A DNA stretch of 64,000 bases from the NCBI RefSeq assembly GCF_022836435.1, contig NZ_BQXC01000001.1, forward strand, positions 782,400-846,399, in the 5' to 3' direction. Shown one piece after another: positions 35,142 to 44,477 of this stretch (position 1 is the first letter of the stretch; each line of letters begins with the position of its first letter). This DNA comes from Nitrosomonas sp. PY1. GTDB lineage: Bacteria > Pseudomonadota > Gammaproteobacteria > Burkholderiales > Nitrosomonadaceae. The translations under genes and the position numbers were made by a program. A model generated the notes under the pieces. It saw nothing but the letters and a program-made list of their open reading frames with translations, ran no database searches and was not told the origin of the DNA.

Positions 35142-36341
35142 TTACTCTGCTCTTAATGCATCGACAGGGTTTAATCTTGCTGCGTATATTGCGGGCGCAA
35201 TACCAGCTACAAGACCGATAAGCGTCGATACACATAATGCTCCAAGTACGTAATCCCATGGAATATTAACGGGTAAACCGCTCACTAGCCATTTTAATAA
35301 TCCAGCAATTGCAATGCCTGAGCTTAATCCGGCTAATCCTCCTATCGTCGCGAGTGTAATCGACTCTAATAAAAACAACATACGAATACGAGCGCGGGTT
35401 GCACCGAGTGCGGTTAATAAGCCAATTTCTGCAACACGTTCTGATACGGTAATGTACATCAAAGTAATCATTCCTACGGCGCCTACGAGTAATGAGATGC
35501 CGCCTAACGCTGCTATCGAAAATTTGAGTATATTCAGAATGGTTGTCAGGGTGCTGAGCATTTGTTTTTGTGGTGTAATGGTAAAGTCTTCTCGGCCATG
35601 ACGCGCAACGAGGATATGACGAATATCATCGATGACTGCCTGCATTGGTGCATCGGGAAAATAAGAAAAATTGATTTCCATTACACCCTGCCGGTTAAAT
35701 ACCTCCAATGCCCGAGCGGTGGGGATAAACACCGTGTCATCCAAATCAAAACCTAATACATTGCCTTTCGATGCCATCACGCCAATAATGCGAAAACGTG
35801 CCCCACTAATCTGCAGCATTGCTCCAAGCGGACTAGTATTGCCAAACAATTCACGATGAACTTTGGCGCCGAGTACCGCATAAGGACGGGGATTACGTGG
35901 ATCATCATTCGGCAGAAATTGCCCCATTGCAACGTGCATATTAAAGGCTTGCGCAAAATGTGGTCCTTGGCCGTAGGCTGTGACGCGTCTACTACGGCCT
36001 TGTGCTCGAATTTCTGCATTACCGACAACATTCGCATTGATATATTGCGCATAGCGGCTTTGCTTTAACGCAATACTGTCTTCGATCGTAAGTAATCGGG
36101 CACTTCCAATGGCGCCTAATGATCCACCATGAGTATTAATTTTTCCTGGACTGATGTTAATAATATTGGTACCAAACTGGGTAAATTCAGACAGAACAAA
36201 ACGCTGCACACCATCGCCAATGGCTGTAAGTAAAATGATTGCGACGATGCCGACCGCAATGCTAGATACTGATAAAAGTGTGCGCAAACGATGCGCGGTC
36301 AACGCGCGGTAGGAAAATTGCAAAATATCGAGCCAGGTCAT
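35142..36341 (-). CDS. MacB-type ABC transporter permease (second of pair)
   Basis: Inner-membrane permease of 399 residues in the MacB/FtsX fold: one N-terminal span (VSSIAVGIVAIILLTAIGDG), a large periplasmic domain (about 50-270), then three C-terminal spans with the FtsX signature SERVAEIGLLTALGATRARI. Start ATG 36341 overlaps the preceding permease stop as ATGA, so translation is coupled. It is the last gene of an adaptor-ATPase-permease-permease unit and converges with the GGDEF/EAL gene. Substrate (peptide, lipid or small molecule) is not apparent. Confidence 0.9.
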   Translation of the reverse strand: MTWLDILQFSYRALTAHRLRTLLSVSSIAVGIVAIILLTAIGDGVQRFVLSEFTQFGTNIINISPGKINTHGGSLGAIGSARLLTIEDSIALKQSRYAQYINANVVGNAEIRAQGRSRRVTAYGQGPHFAQAFNMHVAMGQFLPNDDPRNPRPYAVLGAKVHRELFGNTSPLGAMLQISGARFRIIGVMASKGNVLGFDLDDTVFIPTARALEVFNRQGVMEINFSYFPDAPMQAVIDDIRHILVARHGREDFTITPQKQMLSTLTTILNILKFSIAALGGISLLVGAVGMITLMYITVSERVAEIGLLTALGATRARIRMLFLLESITLATIGGLAGLSSGIAIAGLLKWLVSGLPVNIPWDYVLGALCVSTLIGLVAGIAPAIYAARLNPVDALRAE

Positions 36342-37540
36342 TTTCTACTCAATGCTGCTACCGCGTTTAACCGTGCAGCTTTGATCGCAGGCAGCGTGGT
36401 AGCAATGATTCCAGTGATTAATGCAATGCTAATAGCGGCTGCGGAGGCCCAAGTGGGTGCCCAGGCGGGAAATTGTGGATACAAAATGCGTATCAATAAA
36501 CTACCCAATTGACCGAATAAAAATCCTAATAAAGCGCCAACTAATGATAACCAAGCAGCTTCAGTGAAGAATAATCGTCGAATATCGGTCGAAGTGGCAC
36601 CAATGGCTTTTAATAAGCCAATTTCTGAAGTACGTTGATTGACGGCTACCAGCATCACATTCATGACCAAAATTCCAGCAACAATCAAGCTAATTGCAGC
36701 AATACCGGCCACCGCCAGCGTTAGCGCATGTAGGATACGATCAAATGTTGCCAGTACAGCGTCTTGTGTGATGACGGTGCTGTCATCTTCACCCTCGTGA
36801 CTTTGCTTTAATGTGGCAAGTATTGCTTGCTTAGTAGCTGCTATTTCCCCGTGGTTATTAGCTTCTATCAGAATTCTAAAAAGCGATGTGGTATTAAATA
36901 GCGCTTGCGCATAATCGACAGGGATAATCACAATTTCATCTGTATTGAAACCCATTGATTCACCTTGTGATGCAAGTATGCCTGAAACCAAGAAACGGCT
37001 GTCACCCAAACGAACGCGTTGCCCTATTGCCGGATTGTGTGGGAAGAAATCTGCAGCAATTTTGGCACCCAATACAATTTGTGCGCTTCTTTCAGAGCCC
37101 TGCGTAATAAAGCTTCCTTGCGCCAGCTTCATATGACGAATGGGTATTAAATTTTCATTACTACCCAATACGGTTACTTCTCGTAGGCGGTTTGCCGTTG
37201 AAAGCTCAGCCGCACCAATGCTCAACGGTGCATAGCGTTTAACCAGTGGAAGCCTACCTAGTAATTGCGCATCGTGTAGCGTCAAATCCCGTGGAGTTTG
37301 ACCAAGAATCGCTCCAGGAAAAGATCCTGCCGTTTCCGCGCGGCCTGGTAAAACCACTAGTAAGTTGGTGCCGATAGAAGAAAATTGATTAATAACAAAA
37401 TTTCTAGCGCCATCTCCAAGAGCCGTTAGTATTATGACGGCAGCTACACCTAAAGACATGGCGAGTACGATTAAAACTGACCGGATACGGTAGCTGATGA
37501 CCGCCTTAAGTGCAGTGCGTAACGTATCAAGGAGTGTCAC
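36338..37540 (-). CDS. MacB-type ABC transporter permease (first of pair)
   Basis: Four-span FtsX/MacB permease of about 400 residues. [20 protein letters not shown] is a typical N-terminus, RIRSVLIVLAMSLGVAAVI the first span, and NQRTSEIGLLKAIGATSTDI the FtsX signature before the last spans. I choose GTG 37540, which overlaps the ATPase stop by 14 bases; the frame extends to 37594 but those residues look like the ATPase end read out of frame. The two permeases differ clearly, so the pump is likely a heterodimer served by one ATPase. Confidence 0.88.
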   Translation of the reverse strand: MTLLDTLRTALKAVISYRIRSVLIVLAMSLGVAAVIILTALGDGARNFVINQFSSIGTNLLVVLPGRAETAGSFPGAILGQTPRDLTLHDAQLLGRLPLVKRYAPLSIGAAELSTANRLREVTVLGSNENLIPIRHMKLAQGSFITQGSERSAQIVLGAKIAADFFPHNPAIGQRVRLGDSRFLVSGILASQGESMGFNTDEIVIIPVDYAQALFNTTSLFRILIEANNHGEIAATKQAILATLKQSHEGEDDSTVITQDAVLATFDRILHALTLAVAGIAAISLIVAGILVMNVMLVAVNQRTSEIGLLKAIGATSTDIRRLFFTEAAWLSLVGALLGFLFGQLGSLLIRILYPQFPAWAPTWASAAAISIALITGIIATTLPAIKAARLNAVAALSRK

Positions 37541-38210
37541 GTGCTTGGTCCGTGAGTATTTTGCCGTCACGCATGGCAATTTGTCGATTTGCACGAGAGC
37601 CTAATTCGCGGTCGTGCGTTACTATAATCAATGTGGTTCCTTGATGCTGAAGGCTTTCCAACAGTAGCATGACTTCAGCACCAATCTGATGGTCCAAGTT
37701 TCCGGTTGGCTCATCGGCTAATATGATGCTTGGCTGCATGATAGTTGCCCGTGCGATTGCAACGCGCTGGCGCTGTCCACCAGAAAGTTCAGACGGTCGG
37801 TGATTGGCGCGCTGTTCCAGTTCAAAAGCCTGCAAAGCATCGTGTACGCGTATTTTTCTTTCATCGATTGATACTCCTTCCAGTGTTAGAGGTAACTCGA
37901 TATTCTCCGCTGCGGTCAAGCGTGGTATCAAGTGAAACGATTGAAAAACAAAGCCAATTTTTCTTCGGCGAATTTGTGCCTGTTCGATTTCGGTTAGATC
38001 GGTTACGGCTTTGTTGTCTAGTTCGTATTGGCCTGCATCGGGTTGATCAAGTAATCCAATGATATTGAGTAAAGTGGATTTTCCGGAACCTGAAGGACCC
38101 ATGATAGAAAGATATTCACCAGAAGTAATTTCCAAATTGATTTGATTCAGTGCCAGCACGGTTTGTTCACCCATTGTAAATGTACGAGTAATATTGATCA
38201 GACGAATCAT
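37527..38210 (-). CDS. ABC transporter ATP-binding protein (MacB/LolD type)
   Basis: A 227-residue ATPase of the MacB/LolD subfamily. The motifs are Walker [14 protein letters not shown]-loop [17 protein letters not shown], signature [14 protein letters not shown], Walker [13 protein letters not shown] and switch His in IVTHD. Unlike MacB of E. coli, it is a separate polypeptide. It starts 2 bp after the adaptor stop (ATG 38210) and overlaps the first permease. It energises the paired permeases downstream. Confidence 0.93.
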   Translation of the reverse strand: MIRLINITRTFTMGEQTVLALNQINLEITSGEYLSIMGPSGSGKSTLLNIIGLLDQPDAGQYELDNKAVTDLTEIEQAQIRRRKIGFVFQSFHLIPRLTAAENIELPLTLEGVSIDERKIRVHDALQAFELEQRANHRPSELSGGQRQRVAIARATIMQPSIILADEPTGNLDHQIGAEVMLLLESLQHQGTTLIIVTHDRELGSRANRQIAMRDGKILTDQARDTP

Positions 38211-38212
38211 GC

Positions 38213-39370
38213 TTAAGGAGCTTTTGGGGAGGTGGATACAAGTACGCCACTCTTAATACCATCTTGGTCAGACGATAACAGAATATGATCTCCTTCTTTT
38301 AAGCCGCTGGTAACTTCAGTAAAACTCCAATTACTTAAACCTTTTTCGATAGGTTGTTCAATGAGGCGATTATTGGCGTCAACTAGCCAGACTTTGTTAT
38401 TTTGCCGGAGTGTTTGTGTCGGAATTCGTAACACGTTATTCTTCCTTGCGAGTATCACTTCTACATCGGCGCTGTAGCCCACTAAAAGTCCTTTTGTAGG
38501 AGAAGAATGAAAGTCAACCTCAATATCGACAGTACGCGCTTGTTTTTCTATTTCAGTGATAAAAGGTGCGATACGCCGAACTTTTCCAGGAAAAACTTTA
38601 TCTTGCATGGCGTCCAGCGTAATACGAACTTCCTGGTCGACTTGAATTTTGGGAGCATCGACTTCATCCATGGGCGCTGAAACGTATAAACATTGATCAT
38701 CGATAAGATCAATCGTTGGTGGAGTGGGAATCCCAGGAGGAGAAGGCGTAGTGAATTCTCCCAGTTCGCCGCTGATATGACCTATAACGCCAGAGAATGG
38801 TGCGGTAATGATGGTGCGGTCAATGGTTGCTTGACTCACGCGAATTTGCGCTTCCGCTCGCTTGATATCGGATATGGCTGCTTCGCAGCTTGCACGACGG
38901 GAGTTTGCGTTTGCACGAGTATCGTCCACTCGTTGGGGGCTAACAAAGTTTTTGCTGAGTAGCTGTTGCGTTCGAATATATTCGCGTTGTGCATTATCAG
39001 CTAAAATGCAAGCTTCTTGTCTGCGTTCTTGTGCTGTTGCAAGCTGTCGTTGTGCCAAATCCAGCTGCGCTCGCAAGTCATGATTCCATAATTCCAATAA
39101 AACTTGTCCTGCTTGCACACGGTCACCTTCTCTTATCCAAATCTTCGCGATCTGTCCACCTGAAGCCGGAGCAAGATTAGATCTTCGACAAGATTTGACT
39201 GTACCTGCGCGAGTATTCACAATAACTGCTTCTACGTCACCTGTAGAAACAGTTATCCATTCAACCAATATCGGTTTGGGGCGTATGTAATACCAACCAG
39301 CCAGTAATAAAATACTGATCACAACGATAATAGTTATCCATCGAAGTGAATTCTGAGTATGAGGTTTCAT
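38213..39370 (-). CDS. HlyD/MacA-family periplasmic adaptor
   Basis: Membrane-fusion adaptor of 385 residues: N-terminal anchor (about residues 11-30), a split biotinyl-lipoyl domain (GQIAKIWIREGDRVQAGQVLL and the later IITAPFSGVIGHI), a helical hairpin between them (about 95-170), and beta-barrel and membrane-proximal domains. It starts at ATG 39370; a TTG four codons upstream is also open. It is the first gene of the exporter operon, linking the ABC pump to an outer-membrane channel of TolC type not found in this window. Confidence 0.9.
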   Translation of the reverse strand: MKPHTQNSLRWITIIVVISILLLAGWYYIRPKPILVEWITVSTGDVEAVIVNTRAGTVKSCRRSNLAPASGGQIAKIWIREGDRVQAGQVLLELWNHDLRAQLDLAQRQLATAQERRQEACILADNAQREYIRTQQLLSKNFVSPQRVDDTRANANSRRASCEAAISDIKRAEAQIRVSQATIDRTIITAPFSGVIGHISGELGEFTTPSPPGIPTPPTIDLIDDQCLYVSAPMDEVDAPKIQVDQEVRITLDAMQDKVFPGKVRRIAPFITEIEKQARTVDIEVDFHSSPTKGLLVGYSADVEVILARKNNVLRIPTQTLRQNNKVWLVDANNRLIEQPIEKGLSNWSFTEVTSGLKEGDHILLSSDQDGIKSGVLVSTSPKAP

Positions 39371-39512
39371 GTGATATGTCAATTGTTTCAGAAAGAATAA
39401 CGCATCAGTTGTGTTTCAATTTAAAACTGCGTATTTTACATCTTTAAGCTGAAATCCCGACAAATAGCTGTGCAGGAAATTAATTTAACTCGTAGGGTAA
39501 TAATCTAATTTT

Positions 39513-41144
39513 ATGACTGATCTTTGGCGTAACAAATTCATTCAATCGGACGAAGACCAACCTACGGGTATGGAAGATATTCGTCCTGACGAAAGCGACT
39601 TCTCGGTACTTGATCCGAAGACATTTGGAGCGATCGAAGCCGAAAAGCTGTTTAACGTGATCGATAGAACACAAACTGAAATAGGGCAATTGGTACTATT
39701 TCGCTCGATTGCTCATCCGCCTGTTGATGCATTGGTGCTACAGCAAAAGCAAGCAGCATTAATGGAAATCGAATCTGATTCTCAATTGCGCGATGCTTTA
39801 ATACGTTACGTGGCAGATTTGGCTAAATATGAGAAATCGTTGAAATATCTTTTGTATGGTAAGTTTTTTGGCGGTTTCGCTAGCGAAGAGCCAAGTTCGT
39901 CCGATAAGCTTGAGTTTGGCGGTTATGGTTATCATCAATATAGGAACGGTACTGAGTTCGTGATTGACCTGGTGGAAAAAATAACCCAAATCCCATCCCC
40001 CAAATCAACGTATTTAAATGCTTTATTGAATACAGTTCGTGAGTTTGGTAATTCAGATATTTATGCCCTAATTAAAGGTCCGGTGTTTTATTCCAATGGG
40101 AAATTTAAAACCAAAAAAGAGAAATCGACCTTTGATCTTTATACACGTTTTCACCCTACGTTGTTTAAAGTGATTCCCGCTTTGCTTTTTTTTGCTGCAT
40201 CGTATGGTATTTTGCAGTTTATGGAAATACTGATGCCGTATTTGCGAGGGTCTTTTATCAGTTATGCAATTTTTGGGCTGACTATTCCGGTTTTCCCGAT
40301 TATTTTGTTGGCTATGGGAGTATCAGACCGTGATTCGGTTATTTACCCATTACGTAGAAAATTTCGCGAAAGTGCCGAACTAGCAAGAGTGATTGAAGTA
40401 TTGGGTATGTTGGATGAATTGCTGTCTTTTTATCGCTATGGCGAGACATTAACCGTCGATAAGACCTTGCCAGAAATTCTCGATGAGAAATCACACCAAT
40501 TGATCGTTAGCTATGCAAAAAATCCATTATTGGTCAATGAGATAATAGAGTATGTGCCAAATGATATTCGCTTGGATGCCAAAAATCGAATCTTAATCAT
40601 CACCGGTCCGAATAGTGGCGGTAAAACGGCTTATTGCAAAACGGTTATACAAATTCAATTATTGGGGCAAATAGGCTGTTATATACCGGCAAAACAAGGA
40701 AAATTAGTACCCACTGAACATATGTATTATCAAGTTCCCGATCCAGGACAATTAAGTGCAGGTATGGGGCGCTTTGCGCATGAATTGACGCGCACCCGAG
40801 AAATATTTTTTAATTCTACTCCGTTGAGTTTGGTGGTGCTGGATGAGCTATCAGAAGGAACTACATTTGAAGAAAAAATGACTATTTCTGAGTATATTTT
40901 AAAAGGATTTCACAAACTCGGTGCCAGTACTTTATTGGTGACGCACAATCACGAGTTATGCGAATTGCTGCGGAAAGATCAAATTGGAGACTACTTGCAA
41001 GTAGAGTTTGCGTTAAATGAGCCAACTCACCGTTTGATTCCGGGAGTATCCAAAGTCAGTCATGCAGATCGCGTGGCTAGTGCTATCGGTTTCAGTCAGA
41101 AGGATGTCGAAGAACACTTGGAGCGCCACAAAGATATGCGGTAG
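39513..41144 (+). CDS. MutS-related ATPase with transmembrane segments
   Basis: A 543-residue protein whose C-terminal third is the MutS/ABC-type ATPase: Walker A GPNSGGKTAYCK (Gly365-Thr372) and Walker B LVVLDELSEGTT (Asp444-Glu445), then VTHNHELC. The mismatch-recognition domain I of MutS is absent. The middle region has two hydrophobic stretches long enough to span a membrane (about residues 217-237 and 248-269). The N-terminal half resembles the MutS core/lever helices (KLFNVIDRTQTEIGQLVLFR). Membrane-associated MutS-like proteins are known mainly as uncharacterised families, so a role in DNA repair should not be assumed. It is divergent from the MacA-type adaptor. Confidence 0.85.
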   Translation: MTDLWRNKFIQSDEDQPTGMEDIRPDESDFSVLDPKTFGAIEAEKLFNVIDRTQTEIGQLVLFRSIAHPPVDALVLQQKQAALMEIESDSQLRDALIRYVADLAKYEKSLKYLLYGKFFGGFASEEPSSSDKLEFGGYGYHQYRNGTEFVIDLVEKITQIPSPKSTYLNALLNTVREFGNSDIYALIKGPVFYSNGKFKTKKEKSTFDLYTRFHPTLFKVIPALLFFAASYGILQFMEILMPYLRGSFISYAIFGLTIPVFPIILLAMGVSDRDSVIYPLRRKFRESAELARVIEVLGMLDELLSFYRYGETLTVDKTLPEILDEKSHQLIVSYAKNPLLVNEIIEYVPNDIRLDAKNRILIITGPNSGGKTAYCKTVIQIQLLGQIGCYIPAKQGKLVPTEHMYYQVPDPGQLSAGMGRFAHELTRTREIFFNSTPLSLVVLDELSEGTTFEEKMTISEYILKGFHKLGASTLLVTHNHELCELLRKDQIGDYLQVEFALNEPTHRLIPGVSKVSHADRVASAIGFSQKDVEEHLERHKDMR

Positions 41145-41292
41145 CGTTAATATGAAACGATGGGCGCTTGGAGTGATTTTTTTGGTCTAGGTTAATTGAT
41201 TCAAATATTCACGCTCGTTTTAAATATTTTTCTGCTATGCTGAAACGGCGAAATAGGTTTTCGCACATTATTGAAATACAAATGGAGAAAAT

Positions 41293-41571
41293 ATGTTTAA
41301 AAAAATAATAAATGTTGCTTTACTTCTCGTCGCGTTTACTTTTATGACGAGCCAGGCCTTTGCAAAATGCAGTCCTGATACTGAAAAAGATGGCAAATCT
41401 GCCTGTGGCGCAAACCAAGTTTGCTATTTGGTAGAAGGCGCTTGTATTGATAAGAAAAGTCTTCCTGCTGGAAAGGCTTGTAAGAAATCAGGTGTTTGTC
41501 AAAATACTTGTGTGAATGAAAGCGGTGCAGAAACCAAAGACGATGGTTCTGAAACAGGAAAATGTAGCTAA
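41293..41571 (+). CDS. Small Cys-rich exported protein of unknown function
   Basis: A 92-residue protein with a clear signal peptide ending SQAFA (cut before Lys25). The mature 68 residues hold eight Cys (in KCSP, SACG, QVCY, GACI, KACK, GVCQ, NTCV and GKCS), an even number consistent with four disulfides. The spacing resembles small disulfide-knot proteins, but I recognise no family. ATG 41293 lies five bases after GGAG. The gene is flanked by MutS-like ATPase and copper oxidase genes; a metal-related role is possible but unproved. A hairpin terminator follows at 41666. Confidence 0.8.
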   Translation: MFKKIINVALLLVAFTFMTSQAFAKCSPDTEKDGKSACGANQVCYLVEGACIDKKSLPAGKACKKSGVCQNTCVNESGAETKDDGSETGKCS

Positions 41572-41665
41572 ACCACTTTGCTAATAATTTAATGCATATG
41601 TTCGCTACTACATAAATTTTAAACAAGTAGCGCAATAAGAATCACAAAGCATCAAGAGCGCCAAT

Positions 41666-41716
41666 AACCAGCTAAATATATCGCGAAATACTTGCGAATC
41701 TCATTTAGCTGGTTTT
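41666..41716 (+). terminator. Hairpin terminator after the Cys-rich gene
   Basis: Perfect 12-bp arms AACCAGCTAAAT (41666-41677) and ATTTAGCTGGTT (41703-41714), followed by TT, giving TTTT at 41713-41716. Inside the 25-base loop TCGC/GCGA can form a second short stem. It sits between convergent genes (Cys-rich protein on plus; cupredoxin on minus, ending at 41733) and so may stop both, though only the plus side has the T-run. Confidence 0.75.
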
Positions 41717-41732
41717 CTAATCAGAAATAATG

Positions 41733-42719
41733 CTAATTCTCGGTCTTTTTATTTGACATCATTTTCTTGACGAGTGGTATGCCGAGCAATCCTACTAAAG
41801 CGCCTATCAAGATCATGAGATAGTTTTGTGTATCGGATTTAGTGAATGCGGTTGTTATCTGTCTAACCACCGCGCTTTGTTCTGCTTTGTCTGAAACCTT
41901 TGGCAAATTTTCTGCTTCATAGATATCATTTATATTATAAGGTGTTAAGCCTGGAATACTAGGGATGTTTTCTCCTCCTTTTCCAACCACTAATTGCGCT
42001 TTCATACCTTTTTCCATGTGATGAGAAATATCACAGTGTGCTAAAAAGGTATCATCCGAGCCAGGAACAATGATGGTGCCCGACACTGTTTTAGGTCCCG
42101 TTACTTCTAAATGAAACATGCCGTACTTATAGAGGTATTTGGGTAAACCGTGCACCATAAACTGATGGCGGATATGATCCTCGTTGATGAAATGAAATGT
42201 CACTTTTGAGCAAGGCTTGACTCGCCATTCTTGTTGATCAAATGCAAATATCGTACCGGGGAATTTTGCTGCATATTTTCTGCCGGCACGTACAGTAATT
42301 TCTTTTTCTTCCGAGATACTTTTGCAGCTGCTAGGCAATTTATCAATATTTTGTCCCATAATCATCGTACCCTCATGATCCATGATGTGATCATGATCCA
42401 TATGATGATGATGATGCATATCGCCGTGCTCTGTTGATTTATCTGAGTGTTGGCTATGGTCAATCATATGATCGTGTGTTTTGTCTATAACGCTATGGTC
42501 TTGATCATGTTCATGCAAGTGATCGACTGCCGATCCGCTTTCTTGACTCATACTGTGACCGCTATGATCGTGGTGTTCATGATGACCTGCTTCATCCTTC
42601 GTTTGCATTTCATGATGCTTATGTTGATCGTGTTCATCAGGCTTCGATTGTTGTGCTGCCACGTCAACACAAAGCGCTAGCACCGTTAGTAAGCAAGCAA
42701 TTTTTATGGTTTTGATCAT
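41733..42719 (-). CDS. His-rich cupredoxin-domain protein, membrane-anchored
   Basis: A 328-residue protein with signal peptide (residues 1-22), then a very His-rich region (about 30-115, many HxxH and a run MHHHHHMDHDH). A cupredoxin domain (about 135-250) follows, and a C-terminal span (about 297-315) with a basic tail. The type 1 copper ligands are probably His185, Cys229, His234 and Met239 (HIRHQFMVHG; HCDISHHMEKGM). The first Met overlaps the stop of the upstream multicopper oxidase as ATGA, so the two are coupled. The domain probably accepts electrons or copper from the oxidase or passes them on; the His-rich part may buffer copper. Start ATG 42719. Confidence 0.85.
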   Translation of the reverse strand: MIKTIKIACLLTVLALCVDVAAQQSKPDEHDQHKHHEMQTKDEAGHHEHHDHSGHSMSQESGSAVDHLHEHDQDHSVIDKTHDHMIDHSQHSDKSTEHGDMHHHHHMDHDHIMDHEGTMIMGQNIDKLPSSCKSISEEKEITVRAGRKYAAKFPGTIFAFDQQEWRVKPCSKVTFHFINEDHIRHQFMVHGLPKYLYKYGMFHLEVTGPKTVSGTIIVPGSDDTFLAHCDISHHMEKGMKAQLVVGKGGENIPSIPGLTPYNINDIYEAENLPKVSDKAEQSAVVRQITTAFTKSDTQNYLMILIGALVGLLGIPLVKKMMSNKKTEN

Positions 42720-44431
42720 GATTGTTTGTTCCCCTTATCACTTCTAATGCGTGAAATGGCAGTCATAACACATTGCTTGAAGTATTCGCGTTTCGCAAAG
42801 ATGAAATAAATTAAAAGACCTGCAACTAAACCGTACAAAGCATTCAATAAATTGTTCTGTGTTGTGATGTCCATGCGAATCGCTTGTCCGCCTGGAGAAC
42901 CTAAACTGGCTGCTTCGTCAAGATCTTGCCATATAGGTACTCTTCCTTGCCAAAATTCTTGCGTGAAATTGTAGCTGAGATCAACACCAAAATGACTGGT
43001 TTTAGGTAAACCATTTTCACCAAGATACGATGGATATACGATGGAACTCATACTACCCCCTTCAGCCATGCCATCAGTAGTTATGCCTTTTTCGCGGTGA
43101 TCGTGAATCAACCAATCCCCTTCGCCGTAACTGTGTTTTCCGTCGTTGGTGGTGTTTAATGTTAAATCCAAGCGTTGTGCGGGTGCTATATCAAAAACAT
43201 CGCGCATGATTTGTGCAACCGGGTTATGTTCCACGCCGTCATAGTGTGTGATCGTGGCGTGATGTCCATGCGTATGAATAGCGATTGTTTCTCCACCGCT
43301 ATTGAGTAAACGCAGTTTGATTTTTTGATCAGGTTTGACGATGATTAAGGATTCTCTTAACGAATAGGGAAACGACAAGCCATTGATCGTATAATAATCC
43401 TCAGTCGAATCCGTGATGTCGTAACGTCGATTCATATCACGTGCTATCAAGCGAGGATCATTGTATTTCTTGATAATGTCGCCCAATTCTTTATCCATCG
43501 CATGGTAATGCAGATCATATTCTTGATCGAAATTTTCTCTGATTGCAACAGATGGGTAACGCACATGACCGCCACCGATATTGAGAGTTTGTAACAAGTT
43601 ATTCGGTCTGTTTTCTTCCACGATGATCATTCCTGCTAGGCCCATCGATAAGTGCGTATGGGTTTGCACGTGGCAGTGATAAAACATGGTGCCGGTTTGG
43701 CGCGCTTGGAACTCATAAATGCGGCGCTCGCCAGGCATTAATTCAGTTTCACTGGTTTGTGGCACGCCATCATTGCCGCCGTGATCTTTATGAGCAAACG
43801 GGTGATCTACGCCATGCAAGTGGATGCTATGGGGAAAATAATGCGTGTTTTCTAAAATAATTTGTACGATATCTCCTTGTTCCACTCGTATAACTGGCGC
43901 GGGTAATCTCAGCAACGGATTGGCTCTAACACTTTCAAAATTTTCGGTAGACATGCCACTGGTTTTGGGTGCAAATACCCAAGCACCAGGCTGTACCCCG
44001 GGCGCAATATCGAAAGTAGGAAGAATACCTGGGAAATCGGGTGATTTGCCGTTTAGTTCCATTACTTCAAGCTTGATGATGATTCGATCGTGGTCACCGT
44101 CACCATCCAAATCATCCATTTTAATGATAGCATCCGGTGATAATCCGGTTTTCATTAAAGTATCCATGGAAATATTGTTGGTTCCTTTAACGGCTGCTGC
44201 AATCCAAGCTGGGTTATCAGGACTGCATCCAGGAGATGCTTCAATTTTTACACCATCAATAACTTGTGCTTCACGCCATGAAGGAGATATTTTAGGATCG
44301 CAAGGCGGTTCGGATGTTAGCGCCGCACGATCAACTTTGATTGTTTCAGGCAACAACAACGACGCTTGTGCGTCGATCGTAGTTAACGCCAAATAAAAAA
44401 TCGGTATGATAATGAGGATAGGGTTAGGCAT
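42716..44431 (-). CDS. Multicopper oxidase with T1 copper in the N-terminal cupredoxin domain
   Basis: A 571-residue exported oxidase with signal peptide (to about residue 23), a DxDGDG calcium-type loop (about 107-115), two cupredoxin domains and a C-terminal membrane span (about 532-550). The first domain has HSIHLHG (His204, His206) and YHCHVQTHTHLSM (His252, Cys253, His254, His258, Met263), a full T1 set. The second has HTHGHH (His386, His388) and LIHDHRE (His443, His445) but no Cys between the His. Thus the T1 site is in domain 1, as in the type C two-domain oxidase known from Nitrosomonas europaea. Four HxH pairs could build the T2/T3 cluster. It heads an operon with the cupredoxin. Substrate may be Cu(I), organics or a nitrogen compound. 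Confidence 0.85.
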   Translation of the reverse strand: MPNPILIIIPIFYLALTTIDAQASLLLPETIKVDRAALTSEPPCDPKISPSWREAQVIDGVKIEASPGCSPDNPAWIAAAVKGTNNISMDTLMKTGLSPDAIIKMDDLDGDGDHDRIIIKLEVMELNGKSPDFPGILPTFDIAPGVQPGAWVFAPKTSGMSTENFESVRANPLLRLPAPVIRVEQGDIVQIILENTHYFPHSIHLHGVDHPFAHKDHGGNDGVPQTSETELMPGERRIYEFQARQTGTMFYHCHVQTHTHLSMGLAGMIIVEENRPNNLLQTLNIGGGHVRYPSVAIRENFDQEYDLHYHAMDKELGDIIKKYNDPRLIARDMNRRYDITDSTEDYYTINGLSFPYSLRESLIIVKPDQKIKLRLLNSGGETIAIHTHGHHATITHYDGVEHNPVAQIMRDVFDIAPAQRLDLTLNTTNDGKHSYGEGDWLIHDHREKGITTDGMAEGGSMSSIVYPSYLGENGLPKTSHFGVDLSYNFTQEFWQGRVPIWQDLDEAASLGSPGGQAIRMDITTQNNLLNALYGLVAGLLIYFIFAKREYFKQCVMTAISRIRSDKGNKQS

Positions 44432-44477
44432 ATCAACGTACCTTTGTTATTTATCAATGTAATATTAAAACAAGGCC

